A stretch of 64,000 nt of DNA from Providencia sp. (GCF_003533305.1 NZ_DOEH01000030.1:14213-78212); one strand, 5' to 3'; numbered from the stretch's first letter, positions 28,063 through 38,913 are shown. Program-made: numbers and translations. The notes: generated by a model not told the origin, from the sequence alone.

Positions 28063-29682
28063 TTACTGCTTAGGACCTACTTTCTCTAATGCAGCCCCAG
28101 CGGGGGTATCAGTGTATTTATCAAAGTTCTTCACAAAACGATCTGCTAAATCTTTCGCTTTTTCATCCCACTCAGATTTATTTGCATAAGTATTACGAGG
28201 GTCAAGGATATTGGTATCCACTCCCGGTAATGCTGTTGGGATATCAAGATCAAACACAGGCAGTTTTTTCATTTCCGCTTTTTCAATATCACCACTTAAA
28301 ATCGCATCAATGATTGCACGTGTATCTTTAATTGAAATACGTTTACCCGTACCATTCCAACCTGTATTCACTAAGTACGCTTTCGCACCCGCGGCTTCCA
28401 TACGTTTAACTAATACTTCAGCGTATTGTGTTGGGTGCAGTGATAAAAATGCAGCGCCGAAACAAGCAGAGAACGTTGGCGTAGGTTCAGTAACACCACG
28501 CTCTGTACCCGCTAACTTAGCCGTAAAACCAGACAAGAAGTGATACTGTGTTTGTTCTGCGGTTAGACGAGAAACCGGTGGTAATACACCAAATGCATCC
28601 GCTGTTAAGAAGATAACTTTTGTTGCATGACCTGCTTTAGAGATAGGCTTAACGATATTTTCAATGTGGTAGATAGGGTAAGAAACACGCGTATTTTCTG
28701 TTTTTGAACCATCATTAAAATCAACTGAACCATCCGCTAGCACCATTACGTTTTCAAGTAATGCATCGCGTTTAATTGCACCATAAATATCCGGCTCAGC
28801 TTCTTTCGACAGATTGATTGTTTTTGCGTAGCAACCACCTTCAAAGTTGAATACACCATCATCATCCCAACCGTGCTCATCATCACCAATTAACTTACGT
28901 TTTGGATCAGTAGACAGTGTGGTTTTACCTGTGCCAGATAAGCCGAAGAAAATAGCAACATCGCCTTTTTCGCCAACGTTAGCTGAACAGTGCATGGATG
29001 CAATGCCTTTTAGCGGTAGAAGGTAGTTCATTATTGAGAACATCCCTTTTTTCATTTCGCCACCGTACCAAGAACCACCGATCAGCTGCATACGCTCTGT
29101 CAGGTTGAAAGCAACAAAGTTTTCTGAATTAAGACCTTGTTCTTTCCAGTTAGGATTCGTGCATTTTGCTCCGTTCATTACGATGAAATCAGGCTCAAAA
29201 CCTACTAATTCCTCGTCTGATGGGCGGATAAACATGTTTTTGACAAAATGTGCCTGCCAAGCGACTTCAGTAATAAAGCGAACTTTCAAGCGAGTATCAG
29301 CATTCGCGCCACAAAAAGCATCAATAATAAATAAACGTTTGCCTGACAATTGCTTAGTAACTAATTGTTTTAAATCAGTCCAAACTGCTTGAGTCATCGG
29401 TTTATTATCATTCTTACCTTTACCTTGGTCAGCCCACCAGACCGTATTACGTGTGACATCATCACGCACGATATACTTATCTTTTGGAGAACGACCGGTA
29501 AAAATACCTGTATCAACAGCAACCGCACCGAGTGTCGTTACTGTTCCACGCTCATAACCTTCAAGTTCTGGCTTAGTTTCTTCCTTGAATAACAGCTCAT
29601 AACTTGGGTTATAAACGATTTCTGCTACATCATGGATCCCGTACTTTTCAAGTTCTTTTAGAGTAATACTTTTAACGCTCAT
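28063..29682 (-). CDS. pckA: Phosphoenolpyruvate carboxykinase (ATP)
   Basis: A 539-residue gluconeogenic enzyme converting oxaloacetate and ATP to phosphoenolpyruvate, ADP and CO2. The P-loop is [11 protein letters not shown] (about residues 247-257), and the substrate-binding [20 protein letters not shown] and [20 protein letters not shown] segments are intact. The ATG at 29682 is chosen because GGGAGC stands seven bases upstream and the protein then has the E. coli length (540); the open frame to 29724 is upstream sequence. It works with acs/actP in growth on acetate. Confidence 0.97.
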   Translation of the reverse strand: MSVKSITLKELEKYGIHDVAEIVYNPSYELLFKEETKPELEGYERGTVTTLGAVAVDTGIFTGRSPKDKYIVRDDVTRNTVWWADQGKGKNDNKPMTQAVWTDLKQLVTKQLSGKRLFIIDAFCGANADTRLKVRFITEVAWQAHFVKNMFIRPSDEELVGFEPDFIVMNGAKCTNPNWKEQGLNSENFVAFNLTERMQLIGGSWYGGEMKKGMFSIMNYLLPLKGIASMHCSANVGEKGDVAIFFGLSGTGKTTLSTDPKRKLIGDDEHGWDDDGVFNFEGGCYAKTINLSKEAEPDIYGAIKRDALLENVMVLADGSVDFNDGSKTENTRVSYPIYHIENIVKPISKAGHATKVIFLTADAFGVLPPVSRLTAEQTQYHFLSGFTAKLAGTERGVTEPTPTFSACFGAAFLSLHPTQYAEVLVKRMEAAGAKAYLVNTGWNGTGKRISIKDTRAIIDAILSGDIEKAEMKKLPVFDLDIPTALPGVDTNILDPRNTYANKSEWDEKAKDLADRFVKNFDKYTDTPAGAALEKVGPKQ

Positions 29683-29831
29683 TTTATTGCTCCCGATAAA
29701 CATAACTATTCTGCAGATGATCATAATTCTTTACGACTAATTAACAGCGATAGTTATCAAAGAATTGAAAATGTATAATATTTTTTAATCCATAATGAGA
29801 CTTAGAGCACGTTATAATGCTTTAAAATTAC

Positions 29832-29856
29832 AAAAAAAAGGTGCAGAATTGCACCC
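29832..29856 (-). terminator. Rho-independent terminator of hslO
   Basis: GGTGCAGAATTGCACC is a perfect palindromic stem (29840-29855) followed on the minus strand by eight T, 30 bp past the hslO stop. Confidence 0.9.
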
Positions 29857-29885
29857 TCATCACATAATTAAGTTGCTAAATCGTA

Positions 29886-30758
29886 TCAGTGAAGTTGCTG
29901 ATTTAGTTCATTATTCAACCCCTGAATAGTGGATTCAGTAAATACATAGTGCGAACCGCAAAACTCACACTCCATATCAATTTTTCCATCTTTTTGCAAT
30001 ATATCGTTAACATCTTCTTTAGATAAAGTTGCTAAAGTACTTTCACAACGTTCCCGTGAACATGTACAACGAAATTCGACAGATTGTGGGTCATACAATG
30101 TGACATCTTCTTCATGATACAGGCGGTGTAAAACCTCTTTAACATTGAGCTGACTTAATTCCTGACCTTTAATTGTCGCAGTCAATTGCACCAAATGATC
30201 AAAAATATCACGACTAGTGTCATCCGCTGCGGGTAATACTTGCAATAACATACCTCCAGCCGTTGCTTTTCCGTCAACGTCACCAACACGAATAAATAAG
30301 CGCGTTGGTAGCTGCTCTGATTGAAGGAAATAAGCATCAATACACTCTTCAAGTGTCTCGCCTTCAATAGCAACGATTCCTTGATAACGTTCACCTTGTT
30401 TTGGTGCGATAGTGATCACCATATGACCGTTACCGATCATTTGTTTTAATGAACTTCCCGCCACAACCGGGCCATCAACACGAGCAACGCCGCGCATTTG
30501 CTGTAGGTTATCACCCTTAATAACGACTAAGTTTACTGGACCATCACCTTGAATTTGCACCGTAATATCACCGTCAAATTTCAGTGTTGCCGTTAATAAA
30601 CTCGTCGCAACAAGAAGTTCACCCAATAAGCCCTTAACGGCCTCAGGGTAGTCATGATTTTCTAAAATACGATGAAAGGTTTCATCAATACTGATCATTT
30701 GGCCACGAACAGCGTGCTGCTCAAATAAAAAACGATGGAGTTGGTCTTGTTTAGACAT
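29886..30758 (-). CDS. hslO: Redox-regulated molecular chaperone Hsp33
   Basis: A 290-residue cytosolic holdase activated by oxidation. The C-terminal zinc switch is intact: [10 protein letters not shown] supplies the CxC pair and [10 protein letters not shown] the CxxC pair. The N-terminal domain begins [20 protein letters not shown] as in the family. It follows hslR with 61 bp between, forming the usual hslR-hslO unit, and ends at its own terminator. Confidence 0.97.
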   Translation of the reverse strand: MSKQDQLHRFLFEQHAVRGQMISIDETFHRILENHDYPEAVKGLLGELLVATSLLTATLKFDGDITVQIQGDGPVNLVVIKGDNLQQMRGVARVDGPVVAGSSLKQMIGNGHMVITIAPKQGERYQGIVAIEGETLEECIDAYFLQSEQLPTRLFIRVGDVDGKATAGGMLLQVLPAADDTSRDIFDHLVQLTATIKGQELSQLNVKEVLHRLYHEEDVTLYDPQSVEFRCTCSRERCESTLATLSKEDVNDILQKDGKIDMECEFCGSHYVFTESTIQGLNNELNQQLH

Positions 30759-30819
30759 AATATCTCTCTATTGCTAAGCGCTCTATGACTAGGCGGTCCT
30801 CGATGACTCAACGTCTAAA

Positions 30820-31230
30820 TTAAGACGACTCATGAGAATTTGTTTGTTTAAATTTTAACAGAGTTCGACGCTCTTTTTTATCAGGTCGTCGCTCTGGATG
30901 TGGCATCGTCAATGCGTTCATTTTACGCGCTTGAGCCACTTTTTCCCGTTGTTCAAGACTAATTTCCGTTTCACGATAAAGTCGCTGCGCTTCCGGCGCT
31001 CCCCTACGTTGACCACTGATTTCAAGGATTTCAATCGTACGCTCATCATTACCTTGTCGCAGTCTAACGGTGGCATTCAACTCAACTATCTTTCCAGGTT
31101 TAGTTCTTTGCCCATTATAATGCACTTTTCCGCCATCTATCATTTCACGAGCCATTGAGCGCGTTTTATAAAAACGAGCAGCCCATAGCCATTTATCAAG
31201 GCGAATCTGTTCAGTCGAGGGTTGTTTCAT
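30820..31230 (-). CDS. hslR: Ribosome-associated heat shock protein Hsp15
   Basis: A 136-residue S4-type RNA-binding protein that binds free 50S subunits carrying a stalled nascent chain. The S4 motif is IRLDKWLWAARFYKTRSMAR (about residues 9-28), followed by HYNGQRTKPGKIVELNATVR, and the C-terminal tail is strongly basic. The ATG at 31230 has GAGGAAG ahead of it and gives the family length (133 in E. coli); the longer frame to 31341 would run into igaA. In E. coli yrfG lies between igaA and hslR; it is absent here. Confidence 0.95.
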   Translation of the reverse strand: MKQPSTEQIRLDKWLWAARFYKTRSMAREMIDGGKVHYNGQRTKPGKIVELNATVRLRQGNDERTIEILEISGQRRGAPEAQRLYRETEISLEQREKVAQARKMNALTMPHPERRPDKKERRTLLKFKQTNSHESS

Positions 31231-31285
31231 GATGTCTTCCTCAATAATAAGTTTGTAATGAGGCGACCACCGTAGGGGTATTAGA

Positions 31286-33379
31286 CTATCTGCGATTGGA
31301 AGGATTGTCTGCCTCGAAGCATTTATCGTAATATTGAACAATCTTACGTAAACGCCTTTTGTTATTCAAAACACGAATAACGATCAGCGAGCCATTTATT
31401 AGCACGCAAACCATCAGAAATAGAACAAAAAGAGAGCTACTTACATATTGAGATAGCACCGCAGAATCGGGTTCTTCATGCAAAACAATATGTAATGTAC
31501 CATTAGCGTCAACCGATAAATGAGTAATAATCCCTTCGACATCAAACGGCGTATTAATCAGAATACTCGATAACCGTTGAAGCTCTTGCCAACGCTGTAA
31601 TTGCGTCAGGTCATTAAGTGAATTACCCGCTATCAAATCTACTAATGATTTATTTTCGTCACTAATAAGTAGCACACCACCTGGAGGTGGACTATTTAAT
31701 TTACGTACTTCTTTATCTATTTCTTTCTTGATAAATTCATATGTGGTGGCTTCAACTAAGTTTTCCAAGGTCTCAGCGCTTCCTCCCCGCAATAAAACAT
31801 GCGCACCACTCAACTTTCCAGTTGATGCCTTATTCACAAGAGTCGGCCAATCATCGGTACTACCTAGGTTCGTCAATGCATTCTGTAGCTTGGAACAAGC
31901 GGTATCCTCTTTACATAATGCATTGGTTTTTAATATTATTTCAGAAAAATCAAAAATAATATTCATACCAGATTTCATAATATCTCGTTGCAATCTTGGG
32001 TTTACACCACCAGCATCTTTATCTGGATGAAGTTGACTATTTACCACATGAAGCAATTCAATAGCACGGTCTACAATCTCTGATTCAGGTTCATTAACCA
32101 GACTAACATTATTCCAATACACCCCTGAACAGTCAAAAGGGACAAATAAAGCCTGATTAGCATCATTAAGGTTAGGCGGGCGATAGCACATTCCCATCCC
32201 CTTAGCGATCAAAGTATCACCGACTTTTAGTTTACGCGTTTCCAATTCCGTTGAATTTGTGACGGTGACTTTTTGTGACCCTTCAAGCCAAGCAAAACCC
32301 AATTTCACAGGTAAACTAATTGATTGATAAGAAAATACTAATGCTAAAACAAATAATGCGCCGACGAGTATGAGAATATTTTTTTTAAATCGTTTATAAG
32401 GGTAAGAGCGCTCCTCTTCATGAAGAGAAAGGTATTGCCCATGCTTGAGTACATCGCCAGACACATAAAAATCAATATTAGTTGCACGATTAAATTCATG
32501 TTTTACATAAGGTGCCCAGTGCGTGGGGTAATGAAGATCAACGCCACTAATAGACACTGTTGAAGTATATTTTTTATCTAACTCACCAAAAAGTTCCCAA
32601 CGCTTCGGTTGCCCATAAACACACTTAACATCCTCATATTGACTCGGAAACATTTTAGAACGAAATAAAATAAACAAACCAATTACGAAGCAAATAACTG
32701 AAGTAACTAGCCCGACCCCTTGTAAAAGAGGAATCACAATTAACGTCAAATAACCCAAAATAAAGCTTAAACAAATGACTATTGCACCTAGCCAACCAGA
32801 AGAATGATGTAATCGATGCTCTTCTGGCGTTTCTTTGCGTACACGTAATAACTCAATGCTGTGCTGTTCACGTTCCTGAATTGCTGCTTCCGGTGCTGCG
32901 GGTTCAGTAACAGGCTCAACCAACCATTCATTACTAAAATCTTTTAATGAATGACTATTCATAGATACAATGAGTGGTAGATGGTCAGTCTCAACAATCT
33001 CCATCACATTTTGTCGTTGTAAGAAAGGTTCGAGTTGAGAAGGAAGCTGCACTTCAATCGTATCAATAAAATAACGCCAAGGGCTCCCTTGCTCTTGGCG
33101 CAAATTAAAGCGCGTGACCGAATTACATAGCGTGACAATCGTGGCGTTTTTTTTAATTTGCCACACCGTTTGAGGTGTATGTTGAGATGTAGAAGCGCAA
33201 TGATTTAAATATTGAGTGATAGTTTGGTAGTCTGCATCTATCATTTTTCGAAAAGAAGGTGTAGCCAAGGAAGGTATCTGATAGACGCCAGAATGCCGCC
33301 CCCGCCTGAAATACAGGAAGGAAGCCATTATAGTTAGGCTAATAATAATTATAGCCGTTATAATGACGTGGTTAAGCAT
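31286..33379 (-). CDS. igaA: Inner-membrane IgaA (YrfF), negative regulator of the Rcs phosphorelay
   Basis: A 697-residue inner-membrane protein. There is an N-terminal anchor (VIITAIIIISLTIMASFLYF), a pair of membrane segments near 205-250 (IVICLSFILGYLTLIVIPLL, VICFVIGLFILF), one near 345 (ILILVGALFVLALVFSY) and a last one near 655, with a large periplasmic domain in between. IgaA contacts RcsD to hold Rcs off and is essential in enterics that have Rcs. The ATG at 33379 follows GGGG at five bases; a TTG at 33394 is less likely. It is divergent from nudE as in E. coli. Confidence 0.93.
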   Translation of the reverse strand: MLNHVIITAIIIISLTIMASFLYFRRGRHSGVYQIPSLATPSFRKMIDADYQTITQYLNHCASTSQHTPQTVWQIKKNATIVTLCNSVTRFNLRQEQGSPWRYFIDTIEVQLPSQLEPFLQRQNVMEIVETDHLPLIVSMNSHSLKDFSNEWLVEPVTEPAAPEAAIQEREQHSIELLRVRKETPEEHRLHHSSGWLGAIVICLSFILGYLTLIVIPLLQGVGLVTSVICFVIGLFILFRSKMFPSQYEDVKCVYGQPKRWELFGELDKKYTSTVSISGVDLHYPTHWAPYVKHEFNRATNIDFYVSGDVLKHGQYLSLHEEERSYPYKRFKKNILILVGALFVLALVFSYQSISLPVKLGFAWLEGSQKVTVTNSTELETRKLKVGDTLIAKGMGMCYRPPNLNDANQALFVPFDCSGVYWNNVSLVNEPESEIVDRAIELLHVVNSQLHPDKDAGGVNPRLQRDIMKSGMNIIFDFSEIILKTNALCKEDTACSKLQNALTNLGSTDDWPTLVNKASTGKLSGAHVLLRGGSAETLENLVEATTYEFIKKEIDKEVRKLNSPPPGGVLLISDENKSLVDLIAGNSLNDLTQLQRWQELQRLSSILINTPFDVEGIITHLSVDANGTLHIVLHEEPDSAVLSQYVSSSLFVLFLMVCVLINGSLIVIRVLNNKRRLRKIVQYYDKCFEADNPSNRR

Positions 33380-33683
33380 GTTTACCCCAATCAAATATTA
33401 GCTGGAAAAGCATAGCAATCACTATGCAATCTCTATATAAGTCAATTCCTATTCTATTTCTATTTTTTATGTTAATTTACAATATGTTGTAAATAAATAT
33501 TATTATTTATCAATCTGTGCTGTTCTTCGGCGAGAGATATACTAGCAGCATTTCATCCACCCGATAATCTCTATCATTTTTTTTTGATTTAGGTCATAGT
33601 TGATAGCGATGTAAAAGTATCGCCTTTATAAATTAAATTGGCTTTTACGCAGAGATATTCACTCATCCTGCTCGGAAATCATT
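33380..33683. other. igaA/nudE divergent intergenic region
   Basis: About 300 bp with the two divergent promoters. No recognised RNA gene or operator. Confidence 0.5.
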
Positions 33684-34235
33684 ATGACAGAGTTTAAAAA
33701 ACCAAAAATCTTAAATGTTCAAGATATTGCTAAATCAAAATTATTTAGCATCCAATCAGTTGACCTCGAATTTAGCAATGGTGAGAAACGTGTCTACGAA
33801 AGAATGCGCCCAGCTAAACGTGAGGCAGTTCTGATTGTGCCAATTATCGATGAGCATTTAATCCTGATCCGTGAATACGCAGTCGGTATTGAAAGCTATG
33901 AATTAGGTTTCCCTAAAGGTGCAATAGACCCAGGTGAAGTCGCACTTGAAGCGGCACAAAGAGAACTCAAGGAAGAAATCGGTTATGGTGCACATAACAT
34001 CATTCAACTGGCTAACCTCACCATGTCACCGTCTTATTTTTCAAGCAAAATGAATATTTTAATTGCCCAGAACCTCTACGTAGAAAAACTCGAAGGCGAT
34101 GAGCCCGAGCCGCTACAACAAGTTAAATGGCCAATTGCACGCATGATGGAATTACTCGATCACCCTGACTTTAATGAAGCCAGAAATATTAGCGCTCTAT
34201 TCTATGTTGAGCGTTATTTAAATAATATCAAATAA
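33684..34235 (+). CDS. nudE: ADP compounds hydrolase NudE
   Basis: A 183-residue Nudix hydrolase acting on ADP-ribose, Ap3A and NADH. The Nudix box is complete: GAIDPGEVALEAAQRELKEE followed by IGYG (about residues 79-102). Length and position, divergent from igaA and convergent with mrcA, match E. coli. Confidence 0.96.
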   Translation: MTEFKKPKILNVQDIAKSKLFSIQSVDLEFSNGEKRVYERMRPAKREAVLIVPIIDEHLILIREYAVGIESYELGFPKGAIDPGEVALEAAQRELKEEIGYGAHNIIQLANLTMSPSYFSSKMNILIAQNLYVEKLEGDEPEPLQQVKWPIARMMELLDHPDFNEARNISALFYVERYLNNIK

Positions 34236-34244
34236 CACAGCCTG

Positions 34245-34286
34245 ATAAAAAACACCCCATGCCTTTAAATACAACAATGGGGTGTA
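34245..34286 (-). terminator. Terminator between nudE and mrcA
   Basis: ACACCCCAT (34252-34260) pairs with ATGGGGTGT (34277-34285). The T-rich tail (TTTTTTATC) is on the minus strand, so it mainly ends mrcA transcripts. Confidence 0.8.
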
Positions 34287-34311
34287 AATTTAAATCTATG
34301 CAGTGTCAGGT

Positions 34312-36843
34312 TTAAAACAGCTCTTGGCTTGCCCCACCTTCCGTTGAAATGGTTGTTCCTACCTCTTGTACTGCATGTTCTTTTGGTTCAGTCCCTTCAA
34401 TGAAATACTCTTTACGAGAAGAACCTAATTTACCGGTCCTATTATCAATAGACACTGAAATAACCCCTTTTGGTGGTTGCATGATTTTAACGGGAACACC
34501 CTCTAAGATAGATTTCATGAAATCATCCCACATAGGTTGAGCACTCTTAGCACCCGCTTCACCACCACTTGCAGCTGTTCGGCCTAATGTTCGCTTATTA
34601 TCATCGAAACCTATCCAAGCAGAAGCGACAACATCAGGGCCATAACCGGAGAACCAAGCATCTTTCGAGCTATTAGTTGTTCCCGTTTTACCGCCAATAT
34701 CTCGTCGACCACCAAGATCCCTTGCAGCTCGCCAACCTGTACCCGACCAGCCCGGCTCACCGTAGATATTAGTCACCATCGCGTCTCTAATCAAAAATGC
34801 GAGTGGTGTACCTATCACATGGGGCGCATATATATCTTGAGAACTAACACCTTGCTCTGCCGCTGTAGTAAGTTCCATTGTCGGTTCCTGCGCAGCAACA
34901 CCACTGCCTGATTGTGTCACTTCCTCTGTTGATTCATCATCAACACCTTTTAACGTAATACTGCGCTCAGTATCACCATAAATTACAGGAATATTCGTAC
35001 AATCAGGGCAAGCAATCTTAGGTTTTGCTTCAAAAATCACTTCATCATTATGATTTTCAATTTTTAAAATATAAAACGGATCAACAAGGTATCCGCCGTT
35101 CACCATAACGGCATAACCACGCACCATTTGCATTGGGGTAAATGATGGAGCACCTAATGCCAATGCCTCGGTACGGTTAATATTTTCAGCAGGGAATCCA
35201 AAACGGGTTAAGTAATCGGCAGCATAATCGACACCCATAGCCCTCATAGCACGTACCATGACGACGTTTTTAGATTGACCTAAACCTTGTCTTAAACGAA
35301 TTGGACCATCGTATCGTGGAGGCGAGTTTTTAGGACGCCAATCTGAGCCTGCTCCCGCATCCCAGCGGCTGATCGGTACGTCATTGAGCAATGACGACAG
35401 CGTAAGGCCTTTATCCATTGCAGCGGTGTATAGGAACGGTTTGATATTCGAGCCGACCTGACGCAGTGATTGTGTCACTCGGTTAAATTCGCTCATATTG
35501 AAATCAAAACCACCCACTAGAGCAATAATCGCACCATTATTGGGATTTAACGCGACAAAAGCCCCATTGACATCAGGAACCTGCCCTAGCCACCAAGTAT
35601 CTTTAACTTGGCGTACCCAAATTTTTTCACCCGCTTGTACTACTGAATTAACACTTCGAGGAGTTGCACCTTGCTGCGTATCTGAAATAAATTTACGCGC
35701 CCAACGAACGCCAGGCATTGTCAGCTGAATTTCAGAGCCATCAGCCAGTAATACATTTGCAGTTCCTTCTGTTGCCGATAGCACCGCCGCAGGCAATAAA
35801 GGACCATAAACTGGCGATTTTTTAAGTGTTTCTACAATTTTATCTGTTGGCCACGCCGCTTCTGTTGGTTTCCACAACACTTCGCTAGGACCACGATAAC
35901 CATGTCGAATATCGTAATCGATTAAATTGGCACGTACCGCGTCGGTTGCTGCTAGCTGATCTTTACGAATAACCGTGGTATAGACTTTATACCCATCGGT
36001 ATACGCATCTTCACCATATTGGTCATACAGTGTTTGACGAGCCATTTCGGCCAAGTAAGGTGCTGAAAAATCAACCTTTGGGGCATGATAAGATGCCTCA
36101 ATTTTCTCACTTCTCGCTTTTTCATACTGATCTTGAGAAATATATTTCTCTTCTAACATCCGTAACAGTACAACATTACGTCGATTAACAGCACGTTCAT
36201 AAGAGTAAAGTGGGTTAAATGTTGAAGGTGCCTTTGGTAGTCCGGCGATCATTGCCATTTCACTGAGCGTTAACTCATCGGCTGTTTTTCCAAAGTAAAC
36301 ATAAGCAGCTGCACCAACACCATAAGCGCGATTACCTAAATAGATTTTATTTAAGTAAAGCTCCATGATTTCATCTTTGGTAAACAATTGTTCGATACGG
36401 ATTGCAAGAAAAGCCTCTTTGGCCTTACGCATTAACGTTTTTTCAGGGCTTAAATAGAAATTTCTCGCTAACTGTTGCGTAATGGTGCTCGCACCTTGAG
36501 AAGCATGCCCGGATGATGCCATCACAGTTACTGCGCGAAAAATACCAATAGGATCAATACCATGATGCTCATAGAAACGGCTATCTTCTGTTGCTATGAA
36601 GGCTTTCACCATGAGTGGTGGAATTTCACTCAGCGGCAAAGGAATACGGCGTTTTTCACCATATTGTGCAATCAGTTCATTATCAGCACTGAATACTTGC
36701 ATTGGAATTTGCAAGCGGATGTCTTTCATTGTTGCAACATCAGGTAGCTCACCTTCGACATATTTATACATGCCATAAATCGAAGCGCTTCCCAAAAAAA
36801 TGCAACAGAAAACAAAAATAAAAAAATATTTTACGAACTTCAC
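34312..36843 (-). CDS. mrcA: Penicillin-binding protein 1A
   Basis: An 843-residue bifunctional class A PBP (E. coli 850). The N-terminus has a short cytoplasmic part and one anchor (FVKYFFIFVFCCIFLGSASI). The glycosyltransferase domain shows EDSRFYEHHGIDPIGIFRA, GASTITQQLARNFYLSPEKT and ELYLNKIYLGNRAYGVGAAA. The transpeptidase has the SNIK active-serine motif (about residue 465) and KTGTTNSSKDAW. It polymerises and crosslinks peptidoglycan at the inner-membrane surface. It is divergent from the hof genes as in E. coli. Confidence 0.97.
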   Translation of the reverse strand: MKFVKYFFIFVFCCIFLGSASIYGMYKYVEGELPDVATMKDIRLQIPMQVFSADNELIAQYGEKRRIPLPLSEIPPLMVKAFIATEDSRFYEHHGIDPIGIFRAVTVMASSGHASQGASTITQQLARNFYLSPEKTLMRKAKEAFLAIRIEQLFTKDEIMELYLNKIYLGNRAYGVGAAAYVYFGKTADELTLSEMAMIAGLPKAPSTFNPLYSYERAVNRRNVVLLRMLEEKYISQDQYEKARSEKIEASYHAPKVDFSAPYLAEMARQTLYDQYGEDAYTDGYKVYTTVIRKDQLAATDAVRANLIDYDIRHGYRGPSEVLWKPTEAAWPTDKIVETLKKSPVYGPLLPAAVLSATEGTANVLLADGSEIQLTMPGVRWARKFISDTQQGATPRSVNSVVQAGEKIWVRQVKDTWWLGQVPDVNGAFVALNPNNGAIIALVGGFDFNMSEFNRVTQSLRQVGSNIKPFLYTAAMDKGLTLSSLLNDVPISRWDAGAGSDWRPKNSPPRYDGPIRLRQGLGQSKNVVMVRAMRAMGVDYAADYLTRFGFPAENINRTEALALGAPSFTPMQMVRGYAVMVNGGYLVDPFYILKIENHNDEVIFEAKPKIACPDCTNIPVIYGDTERSITLKGVDDESTEEVTQSGSGVAAQEPTMELTTAAEQGVSSQDIYAPHVIGTPLAFLIRDAMVTNIYGEPGWSGTGWRAARDLGGRRDIGGKTGTTNSSKDAWFSGYGPDVVASAWIGFDDNKRTLGRTAASGGEAGAKSAQPMWDDFMKSILEGVPVKIMQPPKGVISVSIDNRTGKLGSSRKEYFIEGTEPKEHAVQEVGTTISTEGGASQELF

Positions 36844-36959
36844 CAGAGAATTCCCATGCTCGACTGACAGGAGGGTTTAGATACTGCTGATTTACAGTAT
36901 AAAGCTTATACAACGCAATAGAAAATGTAATTTATTTGTTGATGATAAGGAAATTATCT

Positions 36960-37787
36960 ATGTACACACCAAAATGGCGCATTGGGATCGACCTATATCG
37001 AAATAAAATTCAGCTAGTTGCTGCAAAGCAACGCCGCAAACACTGGTCTCTGTGTGAATGCTGGCAGCATCATATCTCGACTAATTTAGATGAAAAACCT
37101 GAACACGAACAACATATTATTTTACTCGAAATATTAAAAAAATGGCGTCAGAAATTACCGAAAAACTGCACAGTTTCTATAGCATTACCGTCTTTACGTA
37201 CATTAAAACAACAATTCTCGCTTTCCACTCAAATGAATTTACAACAACCCGAACTAGAATGGTATTTACAAACACGAGCAGAAAAACTGTTTCCCATGCA
37301 TGCAGAAGAACTCATTTTAGATTATCGCGTCATTGAATCTAATGTATATCTCAATGGTGCCCGTAAGTCTGACGTAACTTTTTGGCAGCAGCTATTAGCA
37401 GAAAGCGGCTTCAACCTAAGTGCCATAGATGTTGCCCCTATTGCTTTACGGTATGTCGCAAAATATGCAAACCTACCAAATGAATGTTGGCTAGTGCATT
37501 ATCGCCAAGGGGAATGGTTATGGTCTGGGCCTCTTAGCCAACCGGCAAATTATAATCACATCCAAGATAACGAAATTACTACCCTATCTCAGTTAATTCC
37601 TTTACTTGGTAACGAAGAAAGCATACCCACGCTTCCCATTTATTACATTAGCGATCACCCTCAATCAGATGCGCAAAATCAATGGGATTTACGGCAAGCT
37701 TTTCATCAATATCCTATTAAACTCCCCCACTTACTCGGTGACTTTGTTATCGCCGCAGGTTTAGCCTTACGCCATGGAGATATCTAA
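36960..37787 (+). CDS. hofM: DNA-uptake/pilus assembly protein HofM (PilM-like)
   Basis: A 275-residue PilM-type actin-like protein that starts MYTPKWRIGIDLYRNKIQLV. AAGGA precedes the ATG at 36960; an upstream TTG at 36936 is less likely. The actin-fold phosphate loop IGIDLYRNKI is degenerate, as in other HofM proteins. In E. coli the hof genes allow use of DNA as a nutrient. It is the first gene of a tight hofM-hofN-hofO-hofQ operon. Confidence 0.85.
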   Translation: MYTPKWRIGIDLYRNKIQLVAAKQRRKHWSLCECWQHHISTNLDEKPEHEQHIILLEILKKWRQKLPKNCTVSIALPSLRTLKQQFSLSTQMNLQQPELEWYLQTRAEKLFPMHAEELILDYRVIESNVYLNGARKSDVTFWQQLLAESGFNLSAIDVAPIALRYVAKYANLPNECWLVHYRQGEWLWSGPLSQPANYNHIQDNEITTLSQLIPLLGNEESIPTLPIYYISDHPQSDAQNQWDLRQAFHQYPIKLPHLLGDFVIAAGLALRHGDI

Positions 37788-37788
37788 T

Positions 37789-38328
37789 ATGTATCAGGTT
37801 AATTTTCTACCATGGCGACATGAAAACATTAAAAATAAGAAACGTAATTTAATCATAATTACAATCATATTCAGTCTATTAGCGCTGATTTTATGTTGTT
37901 ATTTAACTCACCACCAAAATACAGTTGTCACACACTTAAAAACGATACAATTTCATCAACAAGCACAATTACAACAAATTCAACAGCTAAAATCACAACT
38001 ATTAGGCAAGCAAAAACAGATAGATAAGCTCACCACACAAAAAAATAGGCTAAATAAATACAGTCAAAGTAACCATGACCTACTTGCTCTACTCCAAACA
38101 TTACCCTTAATGACACCGCCAAAAAGCTGGTTAAATTCAGTCAAATTACTCAACAATCATCTTGAAATAACAGCCAAAAGTTATCATTTCCAAGATATTA
38201 GTCGATTTCCAGATCAACTAGAACGCAGCCACTTACTCAATAATATTCAACTCAAAAAGCTTATTCGGGTAAAAAATTTAAATTATTTACATCTCAGTGC
38301 AACACATCGAAGAGAAGCCTATGAATAA
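37789..38328 (+). CDS. hofN: DNA-uptake/pilus assembly protein HofN (PilN-like)
   Basis: A 179-residue bitopic inner-membrane protein. It starts MYQVNFLPWRHENIKNKKRN, the PilN cytoplasmic peptide that docks onto PilM, followed by one membrane segment (LIIITIIFSLLALILCCYLT) and a long Gln-rich coiled coil (about residues 50-100). GGAGATAT precedes the ATG, one base after the hofM stop. It overlaps hofO by 8 bp. Confidence 0.85.
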   Translation: MYQVNFLPWRHENIKNKKRNLIIITIIFSLLALILCCYLTHHQNTVVTHLKTIQFHQQAQLQQIQQLKSQLLGKQKQIDKLTTQKNRLNKYSQSNHDLLALLQTLPLMTPPKSWLNSVKLLNNHLEITAKSYHFQDISRFPDQLERSHLLNNIQLKKLIRVKNLNYLHLSATHRREAYE

Positions 38329-38911
38329 AACTTCTCATGTTTTTTGGTACCGTCCTTTCTGGCAGCAAATATTGCCAGTGAGCCTACTTATTGTCCTATC
38401 TCTTACAGGATATTATTTTCAATATTGGAGTGATAAGGAAAAACAAATTATCTCACTTCGGCAGGATAATACTGAACTTGTTACGAATACCCAGCAAGAG
38501 ATGCAATTTATTGACCAATCAGCAACCTCTTCTCAACTAGAACAACAGATTAGTGAATTAAGACAACTCTCTGAATTTGAAATAAAACCACAAACGTTTA
38601 TCGCTCGCTTACAGTCCCTTATTGCTAATTCAAAGGTGACACTAAATAAGTTGCAACCTCGACAAGCCACAGATACTGATAGCCTTGCTTTCCAGCTCGA
38701 AATTCAAGGCTCTTTTATTCATATCTATCATTTTATTCAAGCCATGATTTTAGAGCCATCAGCAAACGCTTGGTTGTTTTTTGAAATAAATCTAAAAGAT
38801 AAGAATGGCCATTTAACCGCAGCTATTTCAATTTCATCAACTAAAAATACCGTGTTTATCAATGATGATTTACACATCAAGGAAGATTCATCCATCAAGG
38901 AAATAGAGTAA
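38321..38911 (+). CDS. hofO: DNA-uptake/pilus assembly protein HofO (PilO-like)
   Basis: A 196-residue bitopic protein of the PilO type: one membrane segment (ILPVSLLIVLSLTGYYFQYW), then a coiled coil (about 40-85) and a small ferredoxin-like periplasmic domain (FIARLQSLIANSKVTLNKLQ). The ATG at 38321 overlaps the end of hofN, and GAAGAGAAG precedes it. It would form the PilN-PilO heterodimer in the periplasm. The expected next gene hofP is absent; hofQ follows after 2 bp. Confidence 0.82.
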   Translation: MNKTSHVFWYRPFWQQILPVSLLIVLSLTGYYFQYWSDKEKQIISLRQDNTELVTNTQQEMQFIDQSATSSQLEQQISELRQLSEFEIKPQTFIARLQSLIANSKVTLNKLQPRQATDTDSLAFQLEIQGSFIHIYHFIQAMILEPSANAWLFFEINLKDKNGHLTAAISISSTKNTVFINDDLHIKEDSSIKEIE

Positions 38912-38913
38912 TC

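Noticed and set aside
27904..28089. Short cysteine-containing peptide frame after yhhW
   Set aside because: It runs through the pckA terminator into the end of pckA and has no ribosome-binding site.
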